Counted from the stretch's first letter, positions 37,601 through 48,383 are shown. The stretch: DNA of 64,000 bases from JAXMBN01 sp046349875 (GCA_046349875.1 JAXMBN010000026.1:1-64000), one strand, 5' to 3'. Program-made: numbers and translations. The notes: generated from the sequence alone by a model not told the origin.

Positions 37601-38512
37601 CCCACCCCTGCTCCGTTTGTCGACGAGAGCAATCGGGGATTGGGTAAGTGCATCATCTTCGAAGGACACAAGGCCGCAACGTGGCATGAACATGAAATTG
37701 AAACAGCCTTGCAGACCATGGCTTATCGCGAAACGACAGCCGTTGGAGGAGTGCTTGGCGATAGCGTTTCGATTGAGCCAGCGGTTGGAGTACAGTGGAC
37801 GCGGCAAGCGGGCCGCAATCTTCTTCTCGTTGGTACGGAAGATCGCAATGCAGCCAGTTGCTTAGGGGCAATCCTTGCAACTTCCCTGTGGTCCAGTCGC
37901 CATCGACTGAATCAGGCCGCACGGGTTTATGTGCTCGATGGAACTCGGCCCGATGATACTCATACGAGCTTCCTTCCAACTTGGGTTCGCAGTCTGCAAG
38001 GAGACCATGTCGTTACGGATGTACGTGGATGCGAATCGATGATGGCGCAATTGCACGACGAATGGAGCCGACGAATGGAAACGTCCGATGAGGTGCATCC
38101 ACCACTGTATCTTGTTCTGCTTCAATTAGGACGATTCCGAGAATTGCGGAAGAGCGAAGAGTTTAGCTTTGGGGATGATAGCGGTACCACCAAGGCAGAC
38201 CAAGTATTGCAGAACATTCTGCGGGATGGTCCTTCCGTCGGCATGCATAGCCTGATCTGGGTAGACAATTGGAATACACTCAGCCGTTGGGTGCCACGAC
38301 AATCGATGCATGATCTTGAAATGCGAGTGCTCATGCAAATGAGTGCGAACGATTCGAACCACCTAATCGATTCCGCTGCCGCCAACCGTTTGGACCAAAA
38401 CGTGTTGCTCATGCATGATGAAGCAACTGGACAATCTCGCAAGTTCAGGCCCTACCGATTGGCCGACCCTGTCCATTTATCCAAGTGGGTACAAGGAACG
38501 ACCGAGGCCTAA
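34617..38512 (+). CDS. EssC/FtsK-type secretion ATPase, two frameshifts
   Basis: About 1,298 residues after correction. Order: long coiled-coil N-terminus; two membrane segments at about 217-237 and 242-262; second coiled coil; a degenerate ATPase domain (about 440-700); a canonical FtsK/SpoIIIE domain with Walker A GKTGSGKSS near 767 and Walker B ILVVVDEFQELF near 870; then a third, degenerate one (NLLLVGTEDRNAAS). This three-ATPase plan is that of type VII EssC. The frame breaks at GGGG 37366-37369 and again at GGG 37395-37397; dropping one G in each gives SQTLRAYSLPRTTLAQMAVR, a perfect fit. EssC powers export of WXG100 proteins. No FHA domains are seen at the N-terminus. Confidence 0.82.
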
Positions 38513-38584
38513 TCGCTTACATTGTTTGCAACAACGTCCTTGGAGTTGACTCGAAGAGCCAAGCCTTTGGGATTCGCGGCCTTG

Positions 38585-40705
38585 CTAAGCGTGCTGGGTT
38601 GCTGGAAGAATCCAATCGCGAAGCTTCTTCAACAGACGAATTCCCACTTCGGCGAGACTTTGTGGATGTTCGGCAAGGAGCACCGAACAATGTTCGCCAG
38701 CGGCCATTCCATGCATCGCCGAGGGATCGATTTCGATCTTGGCAATATTGCGGGGCTTCAGAGTTTTAAGCCCACCTTTGTCGTTGGAAGAAGATTCCAT
38801 TTTGACCGCAATCGGACCGCCATATTTGGCGGCTAGCGATGGATGGTCGAGCGTATCGGTATAACGTGGAAGCACTTCGCGCAGGGTTCCCTGAATCGGA
38901 CGGCCCGATTCGCGGTAGAGCAAAACACGTTTTCCAAGGTGGCCTCGATAGGCTGCGACATCGACTTGGGCGATCGAGACTTGGACTTCGAGGCGATCAT
39001 TCGCAATGATGGTTCCGATCGGTTCACCCGACTTCAAGAATTGTCCCGCACGGTTCGTAATTTGGCGCGAAACAAAACGACCCGAGCGTGGCGCGATGGG
39101 TTCAAGAGACTGTACTTGTTTCTCTACTTGCTCAATTTGCTTGCGGAGCGACTCGGATTTGGCTTGTTCGGATTGCATCTCGGCCATGCGCATTTCAGCG
39201 CGACATGCCCGTGCGCGTTCATCCGACATTTCCAATTCAATTCGAAGCTTTTGAAGAGTCATATGCAACTGATGGTTTTCTACCGTTGCAAGAGTCATAC
39301 CTTCTTCAACGCTTTCGCCATCGTGAGCAAATACTTTTTGTAGAATTCCATCGCATTCCGAGCGGATAACCACGGGATCGTTTAAGGTGACTATCCCTGG
39401 GCTCATCGGTTGGAAAGGTGAGGGGATCATCAGAATTGCGGCAATTGAAAGAACGACGAGAAGCCCACTTGCCGATGCACGCTGGAAGGTCCATCCTTGA
39501 AGATACTCGCGATAGTTCCATTGAAGTCCTCCCTGTTTGAATCGCTTGATCCATGGTGCCACAAACCAAAAGTACCCGGCAACTCCCATGAGAATTAGCC
39601 CGATCCCTTGCCATGTAGTCCAGGCCCCCCATGCTAAGCCGATCATAACGACCCAGCGATAGAGAATGCATACGATGCCATAGACGGCTAATATCCACCA
39701 ACTAGCATTGGGTTGAGCTCGGCCAGAGAGCGTGATGAATCGAAAGAATTGGCGCGCGGCCAATCGACCATCGGTCCATAAGGAAGGTCGATCGAGTAAA
39801 TCGGCCAGAACATAGTAACCATCAAACCGAGCCAAAGGATTGCCATTGAATACCAGAGTGGAAATCGTTCCCAAAGTGGCTAACGAAATACACAAGTATT
39901 GAATGGCATGATTATCGATCAAGCTGCATGCTAAAAGACCAAGGCTTGCAACTGTCAACTCGGTGAAAACCCCAGCGCTAGCACAGTACAATCGTGAATA
40001 GCGATTGCCTAATCGCCACATATCGGTCGTGTCAACGTAAGGAACCGGTGCAAGATAGAAGAATGCCAATCCGGCCATTCGCAACGAGCTTCCATGTTTC
40101 ACGCACACGACTGCATGACCAGCTTCGTGCAGGGTCTTCATGATGAGCCATGCTGCAAACCACCAGCAGATACTATCAGGTACGAAGAGGTTGATCGACA
40201 TCCTCGTATACTTTTGTGGGTCCATGAGAAATGTCATGGCCGCCATAAATTGTATCAAAACGCAAACGACGATTGCAGGCGGCGAGGCCAGCCATAGCCA
40301 TTTTTGAACGAAGGCCTCCAGCGTAGCACCTTGCACAAGTGGAAGCCGGAATGAGAAAGGATCGCCGACGGGCCCAAGCGTTGTTTGAGCTTCGTGGATA
40401 TGCGAGTGAAACGGATTGGGAGGTGGTGCCCCCTCAGGGTAGATGAGCTTGTTTCCAAGCAGCCAACGTACGGTGGCTTGCACCAATTGAGGGCTTATGT
40501 GCTTGCCATCGGGAGACTTAACGACGCGTTCGTATATCTCGGCCAATGTGCGAGGCACGTCCATCATCGAAGCGATGATGTACTCATTGCGCCCCATGCG
40601 GAAGAACTTGTGCTCGCGTGGATCTTCCACAACGCAACGCCATTTATGGAATCCTGGCTGCGGAATAAATTTCAGATCGCCACGAAGAATAAACTTTTGC
40701 GACAT
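38585..40705 (-). CDS. Membrane M50 metallopeptidase fused to an HlyD-type domain
   Basis: A 706-residue integral protein. Residues 1-100 resemble a PqqD-like winged helix (WRCVVEDPREHKFFRMG). Membrane helices follow with the zinc motif LHEAGHAVV near 195 and a second M50 site FNGNPLARFDGYYVLAD near 290. After further helices (to about 430) a membrane-fusion/HlyD part with lipoyl halves and a coiled coil covers 450-690 (ECDGILQKVFAHDGESVEEG). Similar proteins link peptide export with proteolysis. It is the third and last gene of the HlyD run and is convergent with the EssC gene. Confidence 0.82.
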   Translation of the reverse strand: MSQKFILRGDLKFIPQPGFHKWRCVVEDPREHKFFRMGRNEYIIASMMDVPRTLAEIYERVVKSPDGKHISPQLVQATVRWLLGNKLIYPEGAPPPNPFHSHIHEAQTTLGPVGDPFSFRLPLVQGATLEAFVQKWLWLASPPAIVVCVLIQFMAAMTFLMDPQKYTRMSINLFVPDSICWWFAAWLIMKTLHEAGHAVVCVKHGSSLRMAGLAFFYLAPVPYVDTTDMWRLGNRYSRLYCASAGVFTELTVASLGLLACSLIDNHAIQYLCISLATLGTISTLVFNGNPLARFDGYYVLADLLDRPSLWTDGRLAARQFFRFITLSGRAQPNASWWILAVYGIVCILYRWVVMIGLAWGAWTTWQGIGLILMGVAGYFWFVAPWIKRFKQGGLQWNYREYLQGWTFQRASASGLLVVLSIAAILMIPSPFQPMSPGIVTLNDPVVIRSECDGILQKVFAHDGESVEEGMTLATVENHQLHMTLQKLRIELEMSDERARACRAEMRMAEMQSEQAKSESLRKQIEQVEKQVQSLEPIAPRSGRFVSRQITNRAGQFLKSGEPIGTIIANDRLEVQVSIAQVDVAAYRGHLGKRVLLYRESGRPIQGTLREVLPRYTDTLDHPSLAAKYGGPIAVKMESSSNDKGGLKTLKPRNIAKIEIDPSAMHGMAAGEHCSVLLAEHPQSLAEVGIRLLKKLRDWILPATQHA

Positions 40706-40770
40706 AGATCACCTAAGTTTCTTCGTGCAATGGGTCATGCATATGGGTAGAGTGCCACGAGAATGCCATG

Positions 40771-42246
40771 TTACCAGATCCATTGATTCCATAGCCACCG
40801 CCACGGTTTATGAAAGAGGATCCATCCAAGGGAATGGTATCCCGTATCTACGACGGCATCCCCTTTCATCCCAGGACGAAAGATCCATTCAGGATTGTCA
40901 ATTTCCATCTCGGCGATGATCACAGCTTGATCATCGATGATCTCCGCACGTGGTTCGACGCGTTGGATCGTTCCCGACCAGGACTTGGACCCTGTGGATT
41001 CGGTTCGTAGGACGGCCTTAGAACCTACTTTGACCCATCGAAGGTCTTCCGGTTTCAGATGAACTTCGCAGACCATCTTACTCAGAGGCGAAACTTCGAA
41101 AACGGTCTGCCCAAAACTCATGGGGACACCTTCTTGCCCGTGCCAATCTCCTTGAACGATGATGCCATCCGTCGGACTTCGAAGTTCCAATTCGGATAGA
41201 CGTTCTTTGAGATTCATGAGCTTGAGTTCAACCTGTTGGCAATCCAAACGCGCCAATCGCAGGTCACCCCAAGCGGAATTCGCAAGAGCAATATCACGTT
41301 TCTTAATAGCGCTTTCGAGTTCGGCTTCGGTTGTCACAAGATCGCGACGCAGTTGAAGGTCTTCCATATGCGCCATGACTTGGCCAGCCTTAACTTCATC
41401 TCCAGGCCGCACCAAAACTCGACTCAGCTTGCCTTCGAGAGGACTTGCAACATAGTGTCGCGTTGCCGTTTCGAGTGTGCATTCCCTTTTGGGACGATAG
41501 GGAAAGGGAATCGCCATCGAAAGGATTGCACAGAAGATTGCGCCCGAGATTGCCGGGAGTCGATAACGCCGCCAAAATCGCATAGCGAGATGGCGTTTCC
41601 ATCGCTTGGCCCCAAGCTCCAAAAAGACCGAAGCTTCATAAAGCTTGATCAAGTCCCGTTTGGCAACCGATTCCAGACGCAATAACGAATCCCAAATCTC
41701 TGCGGCGGGGTCTACCTTCCAAAGGCATATAATCGCGAGCTTGCCTCCGAGGGTAGGAAGTGGAACGCTCACGCACCAGCCCGAAGCTAGATAACGCTCT
41801 TCCAATACTCCTCGCAAGATTGGGCTCGAAGAGAGTGAAGCATGTAAGGAACTGGACCCAATGGCTCGCGAAGCAACACCTGCATCCTGTGCTACGGTCA
41901 CCATGGGCGCAAAACTGGTGGGATCGATTTGCGTTTCGCTGGTGGTATGACGGATCGCCTTTCCAGCATTGTCCAATTCGATAAACCAAACCTCGCACTT
42001 CAAAAGTCCTGAAAGGTACTTGGCGCAAAGGACGCGCCAATCCTTGTAAACGTAAAGTTACGGTAGGTCGAGGAAGGTCGAACAAGTATAGGAAATACCT
42101 GACCAACGATCATCATATTCATCGACGATCGAAGCGACCGAGTTCATGATGGAATCGAACTCGCTCGATAGCACTTTCTCGACATCGAGCGCTTGTTCGA
42201 TCGATTTGCGGTTTGGACTAAGTTTGGACGAAGGTGTCGCAGTCAT
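40771..42246 (-). CDS. HlyD-family adaptor with a GAF-like N-terminus, interrupted by one in-frame stop
   Basis: The uninterrupted part starts at ATG 42003 (410 residues): a GAF-like region (about 1-130), one TM helix (IPAISGAIFCAILSMAI-like, near 155) and an HlyD/lipoyl region with coiled coil (LEGKLSRVLVRPGDEVKAGQ). In the same frame, a TAA at 42058-42060 is preceded by another open stretch from ATG 42246 (62 residues) and followed by YKDWRVLCAKYLSGLL, which looks like the proper start of the GAF-like domain. So one gene of about 491 residues broken by a nonsense codon or paired indels is more likely than two genes. Confidence 0.72.
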
Positions 42247-42258
42247 GATAATCCCAGG

Positions 42259-43092
42259 TTATGGGAGCCTCTGACATTTCGATGCGATGATCTTCTCGTC
42301 CGAGTTGTCAAGAACAACAGTGACCATAAACCAACCCGTTGCTGCATCTGCGACGGGAGGTACGAATTCAACGATACCGGGTACAACGCGACCGTTGCTC
42401 AACTGAATCTTCATTTCATGGCCAACTTCGATTCCATTGAGATCCGTTTCCATCATGGCAAAGGTCGTCTTCAATCGGTGGTTGTCCACGATACGAACGA
42501 TGTTAGGAGAGTTCGTCGCTACAAACTCTCCTACGTTTTTGAATATTTCAGTGACGATTCCGGAAATGGGAGCCCGGATCGTCCGCTCTTCAAGATTCTT
42601 CTTGAAGCGTTCCAATTCGAGCATCTGCACTTGGCTCTGGTCCTCCTCCGTAGTGAGGCGGCCTTTCGCGATGAGAACATCTGCTTCAGCGCGTTCAATC
42701 TCCAAACTATTTACGTTCCCCTCTTGCTTCATCTTGAGGAGACGTGACAGTTTCTTTTCTTGAAGCTTGAGTTCTGCGAGAGCTTGTTCGATTCGGCCCT
42801 TGGAAAGAGCTTCCGTTTCCTTCACGCGAATCTGAGCTCGCAGTACTTCGGAATCCAATACAGCCAATGGTTGACCCTCAATGACACGATCACCGGCTTT
42901 CACCAAGATTTCGCGTATGATCCCTACTTCGGTCGTAGCAACGTCGATGTCCTGGTAGGGCTGTAGGACTCCCTCGCGGTCATGGCTTGAGGCCATGAAC
43001 GAACGGCCTTGCGATCGCACAGGCGACTGCAAGCAAAGGCAACACAAGATTGCACAAAGGGATCGAATTGTTGGGGCGAGACGAAGGTTCAT
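42259..43092 (-). CDS. Periplasmic HlyD-type adaptor protein
   Basis: A 277-residue membrane-fusion protein. The signal peptide (SLCAILCCLCLQSPVRSQG) is cleaved near residue 28. The first lipoyl half is GIIREILVKAGDRVIEGQPLAVLD, a helical hairpin follows, and the second half is RAPISGIVTEIFKNVGEFV. The beta-barrel follows to the end. It is 12 bp upstream of the next HlyD-like gene. Pairs with the TolC-like protein in a tripartite exporter, by family. Confidence 0.85.
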   Translation of the reverse strand: MNLRLAPTIRSLCAILCCLCLQSPVRSQGRSFMASSHDREGVLQPYQDIDVATTEVGIIREILVKAGDRVIEGQPLAVLDSEVLRAQIRVKETEALSKGRIEQALAELKLQEKKLSRLLKMKQEGNVNSLEIERAEADVLIAKGRLTTEEDQSQVQMLELERFKKNLEERTIRAPISGIVTEIFKNVGEFVATNSPNIVRIVDNHRLKTTFAMMETDLNGIEVGHEMKIQLSNGRVVPGIVEFVPPVADAATGWFMVTVVLDNSDEKIIASKCQRLP

Positions 43093-43303
43093 AATGTTGG
43101 CGAGATATTTGAGTTAGTCGATTTTGGATCGTTCTCCTAATGGATTCTTCTCGATACCACCCTTATGAGGCGAAATCATACGTCTGGAAAAAATAGATCT
43201 AAATAGACCTGTAGACATGAAAAAGAGAATCAGAATAAGAAAGATCTCTCAAAGAATCGCGAGTTGATCGATTGTGACGATTGTACGCAGCGTTCTGAGT
43301 CTA

Positions 43304-45238
43304 TTATCGCGAGGGCTCAGGCGAGAGGGAAAGAATCGCCCCCGTAACGAAGTGAAGACGGGCGATTGATACCATATAACGAGATTCGGCATCCACCCAA
43401 GTATTCTCCGATTGCACTAATCGAATCTGTGCATCCAAGAGCTGTTCCAGGTATTGGCTCACCATTGCAGGTTCTAGGAGTGGGCTATTCAACCACTTCT
43501 GAGAAAGATGCTCGACTTCATCCTTTGTCGCAAGTGTGGATTCCTGACCTGCTTTGAGTTCTACAAAGCTCGCATCCACTTCCGCTATGGCGGATTGGAT
43601 TTCAGATGAAGCATGCAAAAGCTGGTCTTCGAGCTTGTACATCAATTGTTGCATTTCCAGCGATCGCAGATTCTGAATCGCCTTTGCGGCCCGTTGAGCC
43701 TTGGGGCGAAGGAACTCGACACCCGCCGAATAGCTGCCCCGCCCCGTTGAAAACTGGTCGCCAAATGCATCCATGGCGTTGTAGTTTCCTCGAAGACCGT
43801 GGAGATAGAAGTCGGAAACGAGATTCAATGTCGGTTTGAGCTCATTCTCCGCCACCTTCAATCGAACATTCGCAGCCTTGATCTCATCGCGAACCGCCAA
43901 GATATCGGGACGCGATTCCAAAGCGTTCTGACGCTCTAGTTCGGGATCTATGGGAACTACGGATCGCAAGGGTTCGGTGAGTGGTATGAGTTCGTCGGCA
44001 ACTTCGTATTGTATCGATGGAGAATTCACCTTGGCTCGAAGATTGCTTTCGGCTTGAATGGCGGCGGCGCTGCTGCGAGTCAAGCGGGCCTGCAGATTCT
44101 CTACGGCCGCCTGGGCCCGTGAGAGTTGGCTGCGGATGGTATCGAGATCCGCTCGGCCTGCAATTTCATTCTTCAATGTAATCAGTCGATCCAATGCCCG
44201 TCGGGTTTGAATCATCTGGGCGCGTTGCTTGTAGAGTTCCCAATAGTATTGCGTGATATCGAGCGCATGCCGTTGCATTGCGAGCCGCGCGTCATTCTCT
44301 GCAACTCCAACTTGGAACTGTGCAACACGTACCGACGATGTGTTGTATGCTTTCCCCGCGCCTCGCATCAATGGCTGGGTATACCGAAGCAACATTTTGG
44401 TGTCAGCTTGATCGTGTGGTTGGAAGAAGACCGAGTTATTGTTGCGGAAGCTCGCATCTTGCGATAACTCCATGCTTCCTCCGAGCGTATTCTTTTTCTT
44501 GACTCCAAAACTGTTTTGCAGATTGGTTTCGTTGAGCCGTGGTGCTCCTCCGGTCGCGAGCGTGCTTCCAACAGGGTCGGAACGATCCGACCATATGGAA
44601 TTTACAAAGCGATTCGGATCAAAAGTCCCCCAAGCTTGTTCAGCTTCTTGTTCGCGCATTCTTGGGCTTAGCAATTGCCCGCGGAGATAAGGCGAATGCG
44701 ACATGGCTTCCCAAATCAGATCCTCGAGATTGACTCGAGCCACACGCTCTTCAGGGGTTATCGTGTTGCCTGCAGGTTTGATCGGCTGTTTCTCTTCATC
44801 AACCCAATAGGGTCTGAAAAGGATGCTGTCGTAACCCGAAGCGATAGGATTCTTGTATTCTCCGATCGGGCCAACCGGATTGACTGGATCTTGGGATTTC
44901 TCGGGCAGCACAAAGGACGGCGCTGAAACAGCAGGCGTTTCTGGAGGAAGCAGCAATGCCGGACTTCCAAGCGATAAGGGGCCTTGCTCTTGCAATGAGG
45001 GAGGTGATGGGAGTTGAAAGGGCGCAGCGGGTACTGGACCTAAGGTTGGGTTCACCGGAGGTAAAGGACCATCCGGTGGCAATGGAAAGGGAGCCGAATT
45101 GGAACGGCTTGACGCGGTGTGGGGAATACCGTCGTCGGAATACTGGCTCCAAACACGAGGAGCAAATGCCAATGCCGCGGCGAACACTCCCCACTGTAGA
45201 CGTCTCGTCCACGATTTGGGAATGTGATGAGAGGACAT
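43304..45238 (-). CDS. TolC-family outer-membrane channel
   Basis: About 644 residues. The signal peptide starts at ATG 45238 (RRLQWGVFAAALAFAPRVWS) and a Pro-rich stretch of about 100 residues follows (LPPDGPLPPVNPTLGP). The two-repeat TolC coiled-coil part occupies about 170-640, with ITQYYWELYKQRAQMIQTRR and RLKVAENELKPTLNLVSDFY typical of the family. It lies 211 bp upstream of the adaptor gene, in one direction with it. Provides the outer-membrane exit for the exporter. Longer than TolC because of the N-terminal extension. Confidence 0.88.
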   Translation of the reverse strand: MSSHHIPKSWTRRLQWGVFAAALAFAPRVWSQYSDDGIPHTASSRSNSAPFPLPPDGPLPPVNPTLGPVPAAPFQLPSPPSLQEQGPLSLGSPALLLPPETPAVSAPSFVLPEKSQDPVNPVGPIGEYKNPIASGYDSILFRPYWVDEEKQPIKPAGNTITPEERVARVNLEDLIWEAMSHSPYLRGQLLSPRMREQEAEQAWGTFDPNRFVNSIWSDRSDPVGSTLATGGAPRLNETNLQNSFGVKKKNTLGGSMELSQDASFRNNNSVFFQPHDQADTKMLLRYTQPLMRGAGKAYNTSSVRVAQFQVGVAENDARLAMQRHALDITQYYWELYKQRAQMIQTRRALDRLITLKNEIAGRADLDTIRSQLSRAQAAVENLQARLTRSSAAAIQAESNLRAKVNSPSIQYEVADELIPLTEPLRSVVPIDPELERQNALESRPDILAVRDEIKAANVRLKVAENELKPTLNLVSDFYLHGLRGNYNAMDAFGDQFSTGRGSYSAGVEFLRPKAQRAAKAIQNLRSLEMQQLMYKLEDQLLHASSEIQSAIAEVDASFVELKAGQESTLATKDEVEHLSQKWLNSPLLEPAMVSQYLEQLLDAQIRLVQSENTWVDAESRYMVSIARLHFVTGAILSLSPEPSR

Positions 45239-45843
45239 GGTTTTTAATCGTGGCGAACTTTCATTCGCTCGATTCTTAGCCAGCATCGCACCTTCCTTGG
45301 CTTGATTTCTTTCCCTTGGGAGCGTCTACACTCCCTCATTATGTGCTTCGGCCATACCCCCCGCGTAGATAAAGTGGAACATTGTTCCCTAATACAGAGA
45401 GACGGTTGGGGGGAATACGCATTCGTTATATACGGAATGACTATGCACACTTCGGTGCCACCAAAGCCGCAAAGCCATCTCAATCGCCACCTTTGGAATC
45501 GCCGTCATAGCTGTGCTGTTCGTTACATTTCAACTCTCCCACCATCTAGCCATCCTCAGTTTGCTCTTTTTGAGGACCTTACGGCGGAATTCAAGCCAAC
45601 CAAAGAGTTTGATGAGCAAGACTTTTCCGGCAAATTCTGCCCCGATCGATTTGCCTTATGAAAAACCCTTTTGTCCGATGGGAACCAAACTAGGTCCTCA
45701 ACGATGCAAGGGAGATGTGATGAAGGACCTTCATGAGGACTTCACTTATCAAAAGGTAAAGCGCAAGGAATAGATAGGTACGAATGGAACGATGATAAGC
45801 AACTAATTTGCAGGGTGCAGATGCTGTTGCCCCGAGAAAGTCC
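45239..45843. other. Divergent intergenic region, TolC / GGDEF gene
   Basis: About 605 bp. Several frames are open on both strands, without features. A short one at 45612-45773 has a possible ATG (MSKTFPANSAPIDLPYEKPF) but no homologue I recognise. Promoters for the exporter (minus) and the signalling gene (plus) are expected here. The ATG at 45844 is preceded by GAGAAAG. Confidence 0.4.
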
Positions 45844-48383
45844 ATGTTTCGATTGAAAGTCACGCACAAGATTTCGCTAATCTTGGTCTCACTCAGTGTG
45901 GGGCCACTGCTTGTGGCTGCGCTGACCGGAATTGTTCCACTCGGTGATGAATCACTCTTTAAGGCCCGAGCTGGTTTAACACAGCAACTCGCCGTTTCCT
46001 GCTCATCTTACTTGGAACGAAGTGACTATCCCAAGCTTGAGCAACAGGTAAAACAGATTCTTGAGGCCGAGCCATCGGTGCGAGAACTGCGCATCAAGCG
46101 ATTCGACGATTTTGTATTTTTCGAAACCAACGGTCATGCTGCACAATGGGCCCTTGGTAATGATGGAATGTCGACCATCGATCAGATGACCATTCCTATT
46201 CGGCGAGGTGCCAAAGATTGGGCAAGGCTTGAAGTTATCTTTGAACCGCTTCAGTGGTATAGCCATGGCTGGGGTCGACTGGGGGAGTCATGGTTGGTAT
46301 TGCCTTTTGCTTGAATGGCATCTCCTTCTTCATGTTCTTGAACCGGATCCTGTCCGTTCTCGACCCGAGCAATGCCGTTCCTCGCCGAGTACGCAATACA
46401 TTGGACACGATCGCGGGCGGCGTGGTCGTGCTCGACAATGAGGGCAAAATCATGTTGGCCAATGAGTCGTTCGCTCATTCCTTGGGCCAAACTCCACAAA
46501 CGTTGGTGGGAACGCGACTTGATTCTCTCCCCTGGCGGTTCATCGAAGGGGAAGTCATTCCATGGCAGGTCGTGCTCCAAGAAAACCGCAAGCTTGAAGG
46601 GATGAAGGTCTTTCGTCCAACGCCGAACGAAGGCGAGCGATGCTTTGTCGTCAATGCAACACCTGTGCAAGATACGAAGGATCGACTCGCAGGTGCTCTG
46701 ATCAGCTTTGAAGATGTTACGGCGCTCGAAGATCAGCGATTGGATTTAGTGAACGCCTTGAACGAACTGGAGGCAAGCCGAGAGCAGATTCGCGAGCAGA
46801 ACATGAAGCTGCAAGAATTGGCCTCTCGAGATGCTCTCACCGGAGCATTGAATCGACGCGCTTTGTATGAGATCTTTGAATCGATGTGGGCTAACGCCAG
46901 CACGCATGCGACCGGCATGGTTGCCATGATGATGGACATCGACCATTTCAAGAAGCTCAATGATAAGCACGGACACGCTGCTGGCGACGCGGTGCTCAAG
47001 AGTGTTGTCAAAGTACTGCACGCGACCGTTGGTACCCGCGGGACCGTGGGACGGTACGGTGGTGAAGAGTTCTGCGTGTTGGTCGATCACTGTACGCTGG
47101 ATGAAGGTGTCGATATTGCTGAACGCATTCGCACCAACATTCAAGATGAATTGCGAACTCCGTATGCAGTCACCACGAGCGTCGGTATCTCGAGTAGCTT
47201 GTTTGGTGCTGCGACCATGCAATTGCTTTTAGAACAAGCAGACAAATCGCTCTATGCTGCCAAGCACGGTGGACGAAACAACGTCAAATTCTGGACGCCA
47301 GAAATCGATCAACTCGAAGAAGAGAACAAGAAACGAGCCCTTGCAGCGCAGAATCTTTCCGTCATCGATGATCACCCGATTTCCTATCATGCGGTTGTTT
47401 CCTTGCATGCCGCCCTAACCTATCGTCACACCGATACAGCCGTCCATAGCCAACGCGTTGCCGAATATGCCGTCAACCTTGGCCGAGGATTGATGAGCGT
47501 TAGTGAACTCTATCTCTTGGAGATCGCGGCTTTGCTCCATGATATTGGGAAGATTGGCGTTCCCGATGCAGTGCTTCTGAAGCCAGGCAGACTCAACGAC
47601 GAAGAATGGAAGTACATGGAGGCCCATGGTCCAATTGGCGTAGCCATCGTTAAGGCTGCCTTCGACTGCCAAATGCTAACGGATGTTCTTCAGTACCATC
47701 ATTGCCGATTCGATGGTAAGAACCAAGAATCGAGTCTTCCGAGCGGAAAAGACATTCCAATCGGTGCCCGAATCGTGGCCATCGTCGATGCCTTTGATGC
47801 GATGGTATCGGATCGCGTTTATCGAAAGGGCCGAAGCCATGAAGAAGCATTTACCGAACTTCGCCGATGCGCAGGCAGCCAGTTTGACCCCGATTTAGTC
47901 GAAAAATTTGTTTCTCAGGAAATCGGGTGGCGGCTCGATAGCCGCTTTATGTCGCTTGATCTCTCCGAGAAAGAAGCGGTCAGCTTGGGCTACCATCTCG
48001 AGCGCGTGATCCACAGTTTTGAAATTCGAGATCCAGTGTCTCTCAAGCAGCGATTGGAAATTCTTAAGTCCTGTGCTCACAAGTGCGATATGCCTCACTT
48101 GGTTGCCATCGTCGATGAACTCGCCAAAGATGCCGATCGCAAGACGATTGGTGACTGGGACACGCTATTGCCGATCCTGACCGATTTGATCGAAGTATGT
48201 AACACGGTACAACGGGCCTATTTGCGACAGGTAGGCTACACCGCTCGAAATCGAGGATTGTCGATCGCAAGATTTTCCTTGGGACGCGATTCTGATGCAA
48301 TTGCAAATAATCTCTTGGTACCGCTGACTGCGTCCGCATGGGCGAATAAACAAGCTACTGCTACGAGAAATCTCGATCGCTAA
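45844..48383 (+). CDS. Membrane PAS-GGDEF-HD-GYP-like signalling protein, one frameshift
   Basis: About 846 residues after correction. A TM segment (about 8-30) and a periplasmic sensor domain precede a second TM, in which the frame breaks at the G-run 46281-46285; one more G continues as LGGVMVGIAFCLNGISFFMF. A PAS domain follows (TIAGGVVVLDNEGKIMLAN), then a GGDEF domain with intact RYGGEEF, then an HD domain with HDIGKIGVPDAVLLKPGRL. The GYP-type loop is altered (HHCRFDGKNQESS), so phosphodiesterase activity is uncertain. The last about 130 residues are helical. It should make c-di-GMP, and perhaps degrade it. Confidence 0.88.

Noticed and set aside
42058..42246. Separate 62-residue small protein upstream of the HlyD gene
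   Set aside because: It is in the same frame as that gene and the sequence between the two continues as coding. One interrupted gene is simpler.
45612..45773. Small ORF with two cysteines (CPMGTKLGPQRC)
   Set aside because: No family recognised, no clear ribosome-binding site and it lies in the promoter region of the next gene. It is mentioned only in the spacer entry.
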